Of a stretch of 64,000 bases of DNA, positions 17,825 to 25,766 are shown piece after piece. A program made the translations under genes and the position numbers. The stretch's first letter is position 1, and the number at the start of each line of letters is the position of its first letter. Source of the DNA: Saccharospirillum sp. (GTDB lineage Bacteria; Pseudomonadota; Gammaproteobacteria; Pseudomonadales; Natronospirillaceae). The notes beneath the pieces are model-generated. The model did not search any database. It was not told the DNA's origin and saw only the letters and a program-made list of their open reading frames with translations. The stretch spans positions 1 to 64,000 of the forward strand of contig JAIUML010000024.1 of the NCBI GenBank assembly GCA_022565595.1. The letters run 5' to 3'.

Positions 17825-18504
17825 CACAGGTCACCCTGGTTCGCCACGGACAGGCCAACAGCAACCTGCTCGACTACGACCAACTCAGCCCACTCGGCCA
17901 ACAGCAAATGCGCTGCCTCGCCGACTTCTACCGAGTGCACTGGGCAAACCCAGCACGCCACAGCGGCACCTTGCAACGCCTCCTACAAAGTGACGCAGCT
18001 CTTACGGAAATACTGGGGGAATCTCACACCACTCAAAGCAACCCGGCCTGGAACGAATTCGACTTCCTCGACATCGTCAGCCAATACCGACCAGAGTGGC
18101 AAGACCCCGAAAGCCTCAAGTATTCCATGGCCAACGAACCCGATGCTCGGCGCGTATTCTTGCGAGAGTTTCGCAAAGCCCTGGGTGTGTGGATGAGCGC
18201 AGAAACCACAGAAGCCAAAGAAAATTACAAAGAAACCTAGCCAGCGTTCAATCAACGCATACGCGACGCCCTATTGTCACTGGACCCGGATCACTCACAC
18301 TGGGTCATCACCTCAGGCGGAGTCATTTCAGCGCTGATTGGCCAGGCTTTGGAATTGAACGCCAATAGTGTGATCAAATTGAATTTAGCTTTGAACAATG
18401 CTTCCGTTACCGAGGTTTCAATCAAGGGTGATCGTATCCGACTAAACAGCTTTAATCAGGTTCAGCATTTTTATGGGAAAGATATTTTTCTGAGTTATTT
18501 TTGA
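17821..18504 (+). pseudogene. Histidine phosphatase-family gene with an in-frame amber stop
   Basis: Starts with ATGA overlap on the phosphotransferase gene. LVRHGQAN near the N-terminus is the RHG motif of phosphoglycerate-mutase-like phosphatases. Translation stops at TAG 18238-18240 after KENYKET, giving 139 aa. The same frame continues without interruption for 87 codons (PAFNQRIRDALLSLD and HWVITSGGVISALIGQAL), which is the missing C-terminal half with the second catalytic His region replaced by the TSGGVI block. Restoring TAG to TGG would give ETWPAFNQRI, so a single G-to-A change explains it. Either a recent nonsense mutation or suppressed amber codon. The gene lies last in the operon. 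Confidence 0.8.
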
Positions 18505-18542
18505 ATCAGTATTCGGCATTGTCGCAATTCGAGCGGCGGATG

Positions 18543-18635
18543 CTGGTGGTGCCTCAGCGGGGGAGTCCGCAGCAGGGATGCTGCGGTCTAGGCTCCAGGG
18601 AGGGATCCACGCCGACCCCGCAGAGGCACCACCAG
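18543..18635. repeat. Intergenic multi-hairpin repeat element (copy B)
   Basis: Outer arms CTGGTGGTGCCTC (18543-18555) and GAGGCACCACCAG (18623-18635) pair over 13 bp; GCGGGG (18557-18562) pairs with CCCCGC (18616-18621). Inside is a perfect hairpin CCGCAGCA-GGGA-TGCTGCGG (18567-18586), then TCTAGGC and a small CCAGGGAGGG hairpin, then ACGCCGACCCC. The core AGTC-hairpin-TCTAGGC-hairpin-ACGCCGACCCC is shared with copy C at 58857-58950, while the arms differ in sequence but still pair. Confidence 0.8.
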
Positions 18636-18691
18636 TAGCCGACGCGGGCCATAGCCACTTAGCACACCCCAATCTAGTAAGGAGAAGAATA

Positions 18692-19453
18692 ATGACTCAT
18701 CCATTCGATCTTACCGGAAAGATCGCCCTGATCACCGGCGCCAGCAAAGGGATTGGCGCCGCCATTGCCCATTCACTGGCCGGGCAGGGCGCCTATGTCA
18801 TCGTCACCAGCCGCAAGGCCGAAGCCTGCGCCGACGTCGTCGATGCTATTGTCAAAGCCGGCGGCCAGGGCGAAGCACTCGCCTGTCATATCGGTGAACT
18901 GAGCGCCATGGAAAGCACAGTAAAGGATATTGTTGCTCGCCACGGCCGCATCGACATCCTCGTCAACAATGCCGCCGCCAACCCCTACTTTGGCCCTATC
19001 GACCAGACCCCCATGGATGCCTTCGACAAAACCGTTGAAGTCAACATCCGCGGTTACTTTTACATGACCAACCTCGTCGGCCAAAGCATGAAAAAAACCG
19101 GCGGCAGCATCATCAACATTGCCTCGATCAATGGCGTCATACCGGGCGACTTCCAGGGCGTTTATTCCATCACCAAGTCTGCGGTCATTGCCATGACCAA
19201 AGCCCACGCCAAGGAATGGGCGCGTCACAACATTCGCGTCAACTGCCTGTTGCCCGGCCTGACCAGAACCAAATTTGCCAAAGCCATCACCGACAACCCC
19301 GAAATCATGAAACAGGTCATGCCGCACATCCCCATGAAACGCGCCGCCGAACCCGAAGAGATGACCGGCCAGGTGCTGTACTGGGCCAGCGATGCCAGTG
19401 CCTACACCACCGGCTGTATCGCCAATGTCGATGGCGGCTATCTGCTGGTTTAA
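18692..19453 (+). CDS. SDR-family oxidoreductase
   Basis: 253 aa from ATG 18692, after AAGGAG; open frame upstream runs into the repeat and is rejected. TGASKGIG near residue 14, NNAAANP at the NAG position, active-site Ser in NIASINGV and the catalytic Tyr-Lys in VYSITKSAV, ending with the usual C-terminal TGCIANVDGGYLLV. Classical FabG-like layout. It sits just past the hydroxy-acid operon and repeat B and could act in the same pathway, but it has its own start region. Confidence 0.9.
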   Translation: MTHPFDLTGKIALITGASKGIGAAIAHSLAGQGAYVIVTSRKAEACADVVDAIVKAGGQGEALACHIGELSAMESTVKDIVARHGRIDILVNNAAANPYFGPIDQTPMDAFDKTVEVNIRGYFYMTNLVGQSMKKTGGSIINIASINGVIPGDFQGVYSITKSAVIAMTKAHAKEWARHNIRVNCLLPGLTRTKFAKAITDNPEIMKQVMPHIPMKRAAEPEEMTGQVLYWASDASAYTTGCIANVDGGYLLV

Positions 19454-19471
19454 CAGCCTCAGCCGGTTTGG

Positions 19472-20182
19472 GTGAAGAGCAGGTCGAACGTCTTTCAATT
19501 CATATACTATGCTTTGTTCCGGCCCAACCTGATGGGTTGGATAATGATGCCTCTGACAATTGCAGAACGATCGGGCCGGTACTGGCCAAACCAGACACAC
19601 GCCGGTCAGCTCACTGCTCTGCTGGCGCACGATGGCTCACGTTGCCATCTCTCCGAGCGCAAAGACACCGCCGCCCTCGCTATTGAAGAACCAGGAATGG
19701 TGTATCGTTAAGGCGAAAGGGTAAATCGCCTTGATGAAGGCAAGTACCGCAATGCCACCCAGTGTGACGCCCTGATCGGCCTCTATTACGCGAGGTTGGC
19801 AGGCCTTGGCAATCTGTTACCAGAGCATCGTGTGTGTCAGCATTTGCAAACCCTGTGGCAAAACAACGTTGAAGCCTATTACGGGGGCCAATACGGCCCT
19901 TTGCTGATCGCCGAACCCGGGCGTTTCCAGTTTGATCGCGACGGTGGCGAAGAGTTGCAGGTTAATGAAGTATTGGTCGGGTCGGCCAGGATCTACATTG
20001 GCATGCTGGCACAATACGGACTTGGGGATGAAGCGCGAAGCCTGGCCGACAAAATGGTGGCATTTCAGTACGGACGGTCAGGCCTGCAGTTTCGCTCGCC
20101 AGCGGCATGGGATGCTCATGGCCATTTCCGGGCACCGCTGAATATGCGCCCTCTGTCTGTTGCGTGGCTGGCTCAAGTGTGA
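19472..20182 (+). pseudogene. Degraded C-terminal remnant resembling GH116 glycosidases
   Basis: One reading frame, broken by TAA at 19709-19711, then open to TGA at 20180-20182. The part after the stop has features I associate with the C-terminal catalytic barrel of GH116 beta-glucosidases: DALIGLYYARLAGL, a central GGEELQVNEVLVGSARIYIGM, then GLQFRSPAAWDAHG and APLNMRPLSVAWL. No N-terminal half, start codon or ribosome site is found; the 80 codons before the stop are not recognisable. Most likely the decayed 3' end of a lost gene. It fills most of the gap between the SDR and the EAL-GGDEF gene. Confidence 0.5.
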
Positions 20183-20277
20183 CGTTTCTGGCTGAATGGA
20201 CATCAGCGGTTTTTTAGGGGGCGGGCTTTGAACTCGTAGGGTAATGCTCTTCTCGAATGGCCGTCATTACAGTGTCC

Positions 20278-20311
20278 CTGTCATGAAAGTGTCATGGTCT
20301 AGACATATGCT
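20278..20311 (+). promoter_or_regulatory. Pho box with matching -10, upstream of EAL-GGDEF gene
   Basis: CTGTCATGAAAGTGTCAT (20278-20295) matches the 18-base PhoB consensus of two CTGTCA-type repeats with two mismatches by eye. TATGCT (20306-20311) lies exactly 10 bases after the box, the spacing at PhoB-activated promoters where the box replaces the -35. No other clear -35 is present. Confidence 0.6.
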
Positions 20312-20376
20312 GGCTAGCTCAGACAGGGATACTGGTCGTCTCATCTATCGACACCCAGCCATCGAGCCAACACACA

Positions 20377-22098
20377 ATGCCAGACCCTTTTGCACTAGAG
20401 CTTGAACGTCTGCTCTCTTCTGAATTGACTCATTCCGTTTTTCAGCCCATCGTTGACATCACCACTCGTAGTGTATTTGGCTACGAAGGCCTCAGTCGTG
20501 GTCCATCGGATAGCCAGCTTCATGCAGCACCCTTACTCTTCGAGACAGCAGATCGTTGCGGCAGAACCATGGAGCTGGAAGCACTTTGCCTGAGAACCAT
20601 CGCCAGAGATTGGTCGACTTTTCGATTGGACAGCAAGCTGTTTGTCAACGTCAGCCCGGAAAAGCTGAAGCCAAGTGGCAAAAAATATGGCCGACTACTT
20701 GAACTGATCAAGGCGCACAGGCTCAGCCCAGAGCGTATCGTAATCGAGTTGTCTGAGCGTTATCCGACGCAAGAAACAGCCAGCATGATTGCTGTTTTGT
20801 CCTGGTTGAAGGAGCAGGGTTTTCAGATTGCCATAGACGACCTTGGTAGCGGCTATTCAGGATTAAAACTCTGGTCAGACCTGAAGCCTGATTACGTCAA
20901 AATTGATCGTCATTTCATTAGAGACATCGACACAGACCTGGTAAAAAAGGAGTTTGTTCGATCCGTTGTAGAACTGGCGGATCGGTTGAATTGCGAATTG
21001 ATAGCCGAAGGCGTCGAAACAGAAAGTGAATTGGCCGCCGTCACTCAATTGAATATCCACTTGATACAGGGCTTTCTCTTTGGGCGACCCAAGGCAATCC
21101 CGCAGGTGACGTTTGACTGCCTGAAAAGCAGTCAACGGCAACCCGTGATCGGTTCCACATCAATAGCCCAGGCGCTAACTGTTTTTGTACAACCGATTCC
21201 TTCCAGCACAACCATCCAGGATGCATGGCAGCGTTTTCAAAATGAACCCACTGTATTTTCCCTTCCGATCGTCGACGAGGGTAAACCCAGGGGTTTGCTT
21301 CATCGATGGCGTGTATTGGAACTGTACAGTACCCCCTACGGGCGAGAGCTTTATGGCAAAAAAATGGTCTACAGCATTGCCAGTGCTGATGCGCTGGTTG
21401 TTGAAGAAACCACACCGATGGAAGAAATCAGTCGACGTCTGGTTGATGAAGATCAGCATTACCTGAAGCAGCATTTTATCGTGGTCAGTCAGGGCAATTA
21501 CATTGGTTTGGGTACTACTAGAGCTTTACTACAGCTCATCACGACAGAAAAGATTGAAAGGGCACGGCACGCCAACCCTTTAACTCAACTGCCAGGCAAT
21601 GTACCCATTCAGACTGAGCTTGAATGGCGACTTGGTAAGGGTGAAGCTTTTTCACTGGTTTACTTTGACATCAATTATTTCAAACCCTTGAATGATGTTT
21701 TAGGCTACAGAACAGGTGACCGTGTAATAAAAAGCCTGGCAAGTATCCTGAAAGAGATTTTTTCTGAGCTGGATGACTTTGTTGGCCACATAGGCGGCGA
21801 TGACTTTGTTGTGATTAGCCATTTGGCAAAGGTTGAGCATCGGTGCTCAGTCGCCCTGCGTCAGTTTGGTCAAAAGGTGGAAGATTACTTTCCAGCAGAT
21901 GTGATTGAACAGGGCTATATTGAAACATACGACCGCTCCGGCGTGATTGCCACTTTCCCGTTGACAAGTTTGAGTGCAGGCATAGTCTTTGTCGAAGGTA
22001 GTACGACCGATACTGCCGAAACCCTGGCTAATGAAGCCTCTCACGTAAAACTCAAGGCCAAGGCTTCCATTAGTGGCATGGCGACGACCCACCGTTAA
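20377..22098 (+). CDS. EAL-CBS-GGDEF cyclic-di-GMP protein
   Basis: 573 aa soluble protein. The N-terminal EAL domain (about 15-245) keeps the phosphodiesterase motifs: EGLSR in place of EALxR, FVNVSPE, ELSER, IDDLGSGYSGL, KIDRHFI, IAEGVET and QGFLFGRP. A central region (about 265-390) reads as a CBS pair, likely binding a nucleotide. The C-terminal cyclase domain (about 405-570) has IGGDDFVVIS, so GGDDF instead of GGDEF/GGEEF, leaving cyclase activity doubtful. Net activity is probably c-di-GMP breakdown. A Pho box stands before the gene, suggesting induction by phosphate shortage. Confidence 0.9.
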   Translation: MPDPFALELERLLSSELTHSVFQPIVDITTRSVFGYEGLSRGPSDSQLHAAPLLFETADRCGRTMELEALCLRTIARDWSTFRLDSKLFVNVSPEKLKPSGKKYGRLLELIKAHRLSPERIVIELSERYPTQETASMIAVLSWLKEQGFQIAIDDLGSGYSGLKLWSDLKPDYVKIDRHFIRDIDTDLVKKEFVRSVVELADRLNCELIAEGVETESELAAVTQLNIHLIQGFLFGRPKAIPQVTFDCLKSSQRQPVIGSTSIAQALTVFVQPIPSSTTIQDAWQRFQNEPTVFSLPIVDEGKPRGLLHRWRVLELYSTPYGRELYGKKMVYSIASADALVVEETTPMEEISRRLVDEDQHYLKQHFIVVSQGNYIGLGTTRALLQLITTEKIERARHANPLTQLPGNVPIQTELEWRLGKGEAFSLVYFDINYFKPLNDVLGYRTGDRVIKSLASILKEIFSELDDFVGHIGGDDFVVISHLAKVEHRCSVALRQFGQKVEDYFPADVIEQGYIETYDRSGVIATFPLTSLSAGIVFVEGSTTDTAETLANEASHVKLKAKASISGMATTHR

Positions 22099-22170
22099 TG
22101 TTCAGTCAGGGCCTTCTTGCCTGACATTGCTGCCCTGGTTCTCTGGTAACAGAACTTCACTCGTGAACCG

Positions 22171-22776
22171 CTATGGACCAGGCACGAGAGAAATGGCTAC
22201 CAACAACATGATGAACCCAATCACCGAATCGAAAACCCGCCAGGCACGCACCGATTGCAATTTCGGCCCCAGGTAGCGACCAAAGCCGGCCAGTGAAAAA
22301 AACCAGACCGTAGACGCCGTGGCCGCCCCGATGACGAAGCTATGGGTGTAGGCTTGTTGGGCACCCACACTGCCGATCAGCACCACGGTGTCGAGATAGA
22401 CATGAGGGTTCAGCAGGGAGATGGCTATGGCCTGTCCAGCGAGTTGCCAGCCATTGGCCAATGATGCCTGACCCGAGATCACCAATCCACTGGTGCCCAA
22501 CCAGGCGCGCCAGAATGCCTGCCCCGCTAGCCAGCACAACAACAATATACCCAACCAGGTCATGACGGGCACAAGGCCTGGAATGAGTTGCTGCAGACGG
22601 TCGATACTGTAGACCCCGAGCGTGATCAATACGGCATCAATGCTGCAACAGACAGCGGCGATCACCCAGGGGTGCTCGCCACGCATGCTTTTGCTTAATA
22701 CCCAGGCATTCTGGGCGCCGATGGCGACGATCAATCCTATGGCAATGCCGAATCCGGTGATAAACGACAGAAACAT
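22171..22776 (-). CDS. argO: ArgO/LysE-family basic amino-acid exporter
   Basis: 201 aa from ATG 22776, preceded by GAGGAAGA. Six hydrophobic segments; opening MFLSFITGFGIAIGLIVAIGAQNAWVL is the LysE/ArgO pattern. Exports arginine or lysine to avoid overload. It diverges from an ArgP-type LysR gene, the arrangement seen in Corynebacterium lysE/lysG and known regulation of argO by ArgP. Converges with the EAL-GGDEF gene. Confidence 0.92.
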   Translation of the reverse strand: MFLSFITGFGIAIGLIVAIGAQNAWVLSKSMRGEHPWVIAAVCCSIDAVLITLGVYSIDRLQQLIPGLVPVMTWLGILLLCWLAGQAFWRAWLGTSGLVISGQASLANGWQLAGQAIAISLLNPHVYLDTVVLIGSVGAQQAYTHSFVIGAATASTVWFFSLAGFGRYLGPKLQSVRAWRVFDSVIGFIMLLVAISLVPGP

Positions 22777-22885
22777 GATGTCTTCCTCAGTTGGTGAGGC
22801 ATGACTGTAAAGGGTTGCGGTGACATTAATCCAACGAATAACTATCATGATACATTAGAGGAATTAATAGTGCTGGTGACACCCA

Positions 22886-23758
22886 ATGCTGGATTATCGA
22901 TTGCTGGAAGCCCTGGCCGCGGTCATTGAAACCGGTGGCTTCGAAAAAGCCGCTCAGAAACTTCACCTGACGCAATCGGCGGTCAGTCAACGCATCCGCC
23001 AGTTGGAGAATCGCCTTGGCCAGCCGGTGATTTTGCGTAGCTCGCCACCCGTCGCAACGGCCCTGGGGCGGCGGTTGAACAACCATTTGCAGCAGGTCAG
23101 GCAGATGGAAATGGGCCTGGTGGATGAGGCGTCGGACGAAGCGTTCAAGGTGCGTTTGACGGTCAATGCCGACTCCATGGCTACCTGGCTGGCCCAGGGC
23201 CTTGCGGCCTGTGAAATAAGTCAGCAGATGGATTTCGATCTGGTCGTTGAGGATCAGGAAGTGGGGCTGAACCGAATGCGCAATGGTGAGGTCATGGCCT
23301 GCATTTGTGCCGAAGCGCACCCGGTCAACGGTGGGGCCGTGAGCCCGCTTGGTGTCTTGCGCTACCGGGCTCTGGCCAGCCCTGAGTTTATCGAGCGGTA
23401 CCAGACTCATCGTTATCCGGAGCGCCTGACGGAGGCGCCTTGTTTGATCTTCAATCAGGACGATCGTCTGCAGCATCACTTTTTGGAGGCGATGAATTTG
23501 CCGCCTCCTGCCAGGCAGCACCGGGTACCTTCTTCGGAAGGCTTCGTGCAAATGGCGTTGACCGGTATGGGCTTTGGTATGCTGCCCGAGTTGCAGGTTG
23601 CCCCTTACCTGGCGTCGGGCCAATTGACCAATGTCGGCCCGGACTATCACCTGGATGTGCCGCTGTACTGGCACTATTGGCAAACAGAAAGCAATGCCAT
23701 GAAAGCCTTACGCGAAGCTGTCATCCGCCAGGCGGGTGTTACCTTGCGCGCCAATTGA
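22886..23758 (+). CDS. argP: ArgP (IciA)-type LysR regulator
   Basis: 290 aa. Opening MLDYRLLEALAAVIETGGFE with AAQKLHLTQSAVSQRIRQLE is the ArgP/LysG helix-turn-helix. Members sense lysine and arginine and activate the exporter gene. Divergent from argO across 109 bases, which must contain the shared control region. No unusual residues were noticed. Confidence 0.92.
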   Translation: MLDYRLLEALAAVIETGGFEKAAQKLHLTQSAVSQRIRQLENRLGQPVILRSSPPVATALGRRLNNHLQQVRQMEMGLVDEASDEAFKVRLTVNADSMATWLAQGLAACEISQQMDFDLVVEDQEVGLNRMRNGEVMACICAEAHPVNGGAVSPLGVLRYRALASPEFIERYQTHRYPERLTEAPCLIFNQDDRLQHHFLEAMNLPPPARQHRVPSSEGFVQMALTGMGFGMLPELQVAPYLASGQLTNVGPDYHLDVPLYWHYWQTESNAMKALREAVIRQAGVTLRAN

Positions 23759-23927
23759 ACCTTCAAGCTTTTTTGTCGCTGAATACGGCAGAACGCACAG
23801 ATACTGAGAGAGCGGCATTGCACTGCCTGGCTTTGCAAGTGAACGGCGAGATACCCGCTCGTGATGATGTCGCCATCGCCTCCCTTGTTGCAGACTCTAT
23901 ACTGGCGCGAGAGGCCAGAGGGGCCTA

Positions 23928-24350
23928 TTAGCCTTCCGGCTTTCCCCTCAGTGCCTTGATTTTTCCACGTTGGGATTTCTTGTCCATTCTTTTGCGTTGT
24001 GATGAACGCGTTGGCCTTGTGGCGCGCCTGGCTTTGACCGGCGCGGTTGCTGCCTGAATCAGCGCCTTGAGCCGTTGCAAAGCATCTTCCTTGTTGTTTT
24101 CAAGTGTTCTATAGGTCTGCGCCTTGATGACGATGACACCTTCCTGAGTAATGCGCTGGTCCGAGAGTCTGAGCAGTCGCTCCTTGTAGCTCTCGGGCAG
24201 GGTCGAGCGTGCAATGTCAAATCGCAGGTGGACCGCAGAGGACACCTTGTTGACGTTCTGACCACCGGAGCCCTGGGCACGAATGGCCTGGAATTCTATT
24301 TCCCAATCTGAAAGCTGAATGTTGGGAGTTATTTCAAGTAAAACCGGCAC
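23928..24350 (-). CDS. arfB: Alternative ribosome-rescue factor ArfB (YaeJ)
   Basis: 140 aa from GTG 24350, placed 5 bases after AGGAGG; this start gives the family length. ArfB enters stalled ribosomes without a stop codon and hydrolyses the peptidyl-tRNA. The GGQ motif is in IRAQGSGGQNVNKVSS near residues 22-37, and the basic C-terminal tail that probes the empty mRNA channel ends in RSSQRKRMDKKSQRGKIKAL. The open frame upstream of the GTG is non-coding in character. Confidence 0.93.
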   Translation of the reverse strand: MPVLLEITPNIQLSDWEIEFQAIRAQGSGGQNVNKVSSAVHLRFDIARSTLPESYKERLLRLSDQRITQEGVIVIKAQTYRTLENNKEDALQRLKALIQAATAPVKARRATRPTRSSQRKRMDKKSQRGKIKALRGKPEG

Positions 24351-24713
24351 GGGAACCTCCTGAATTAAGCGGAACAGCTTACTCTGGCTGGGAACCAGAG
24401 TGAAATACTGGTGGGAAATCCCGGCAAAAAACTGATTTTGTGGCGGTAATCCACCCAATGGGTGCCATCAAATGGGTGAAAAATCGGTCATTTATCGATA
24501 TTAGTGCTGGTGAAAATACTTGTGTTTCGCTCGAAAGTGCCAGTAAGTCGTTACAGCAAAAGCCTGTCCTCACCACGCTTCAGGGCCACTATCGCCGCCG
24601 AATATTTATACAGTGCAGGCGGGTCTGTCCAGAAATGGCGTATCAATTGCAGGTATTAAGGTTCGGTGTTCCAGACATGCCGTTCTCATAACAACAAATT
24701 AGAGAATTTCATT
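24351..24713. other. 363-base intergenic region between arfB and the binding-protein gene
   Basis: No gene recognised. A hairpin ACTCTGG (24381-24387) with CCAGAGT (24395-24401) lies in the arfB leader, about 30 bases before its start. The rest is comparatively AT-rich near 24480-24520 and must contain the promoters of both divergent genes; I could not place them with confidence. Confidence 0.5.
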
Positions 24714-25709
24714 ATGTCAGTTGCTGCTTCTCTCAAGTCAGCTCTCTTTACTGTGCTGCTGTGCCTATCCATCGGCGCACATGCTGAACCTCAGACTCTG
24801 ATATTCGCTCATGTCGTGGGAGAAAATACACCCAAGGGTAAAATGGCGGAGATGTTCAAGTCGATGGTTGAACGGAGGTTGGGAGACCACTATCGAGTTG
24901 ATATCTACCCGAATACCCAGCTCATGGATGACGATGAAGCACCTTTCGCTATCCCTGAAGGGCGCATTCACTTTGCAGCACCGGCGTTGTCCAAGTTTGA
25001 GCAATTTACCGAACGCCTCAAGGTTTATGATTTGCCCTTCCTGTTTGCCAATATGGGCGCAGTTGATGAGTTTCAGCGAGGCCCAATAGGCCAGGAATTG
25101 TTGACTCATATGGCGGGTGAAGGAATCTATGGTCTGGGTTATTTGCACAACGGCATGAAGCAATTGACCCTGGCAACGCCCTTCGAGCGCCCGGAAGACA
25201 TGGCAGGTCAGCGCTTCCGCTCCATGCAATCGGATGTACTGGTCCGGCAATTTGAGCGTCTGAATGCTGAAGCACTGCCCATGGCCTTTTCTCAGGTCTA
25301 TCAGGCTTTGGCGGACGACGTTGTTCAAGGCCAGGAAAATACCTGGTCCAATATCTATTCGCAGCGTTTTTATGACCATCAACCTTATATGATGGTATCC
25401 AACCATGGGGTGCTGGATTACATGGTGATTACTCCAACGGAGTTCTGGCAAAGTTTGCCCGAAGATCATCGGTTCTTTTTTGAGTACGCCATGGACATGT
25501 CGATCAAGTATGGCAATGCCGTTGCTCTGGCCAAAAACACCAACGATCGCATTGAAATCGAACGTATGTCGAACGTGACTGTCATGGTCCCAACCGAGGA
25601 GCAGCTCCGGAGATGGCAACAGGTCATGGAGCCGCTATGGAACGAGTATGAAGCGATTATTGGCAAGGAAGTGATCGATGCAGCCCGTGCCTTGCAAAGT
25701 GGAATTTGA
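24714..25709 (+). CDS. TRAP-type (DctP-like) periplasmic solute-binding protein
   Basis: 331 aa from ATG 24714. Sec signal peptide MSVAASLKSALFTVLLCLSI ending at AHA-EPQ. Mature protein has the DctP pattern: ANMGAVDEFQRGPIG, GLGYLHNGMKQLT, then PEDMAGQRFRSMQSDV and DVVQGQENTWSNIYS, the last with the Arg and Asn region that binds carboxylates. No TRAP membrane genes (DctQ or DctM) lie next to it. Instead the next gene, 57 bases on, encodes a chemoreceptor, so this protein may deliver its ligand to a sensor rather than, or as well as, to a transporter. Confidence 0.88.
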   Translation: MSVAASLKSALFTVLLCLSIGAHAEPQTLIFAHVVGENTPKGKMAEMFKSMVERRLGDHYRVDIYPNTQLMDDDEAPFAIPEGRIHFAAPALSKFEQFTERLKVYDLPFLFANMGAVDEFQRGPIGQELLTHMAGEGIYGLGYLHNGMKQLTLATPFERPEDMAGQRFRSMQSDVLVRQFERLNAEALPMAFSQVYQALADDVVQGQENTWSNIYSQRFYDHQPYMMVSNHGVLDYMVITPTEFWQSLPEDHRFFFEYAMDMSIKYGNAVALAKNTNDRIEIERMSNVTVMVPTEEQLRRWQQVMEPLWNEYEAIIGKEVIDAARALQSGI

Positions 25710-25766
25710 GCCATCCATGTGCCAGATTTTAGTTAGACAATATTGTCGAATTTAGGGGGCGCTTGA

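Noticed and set aside
23761-23931. Short open frame after argP (ending ARDDVAIASLVADSILAREA)
   Set aside because: Composition looks partly coding but there is no start codon with a ribosome site in this interval and the frame is an extension of a shadow within argP. It may be a remnant; not supported as a gene.
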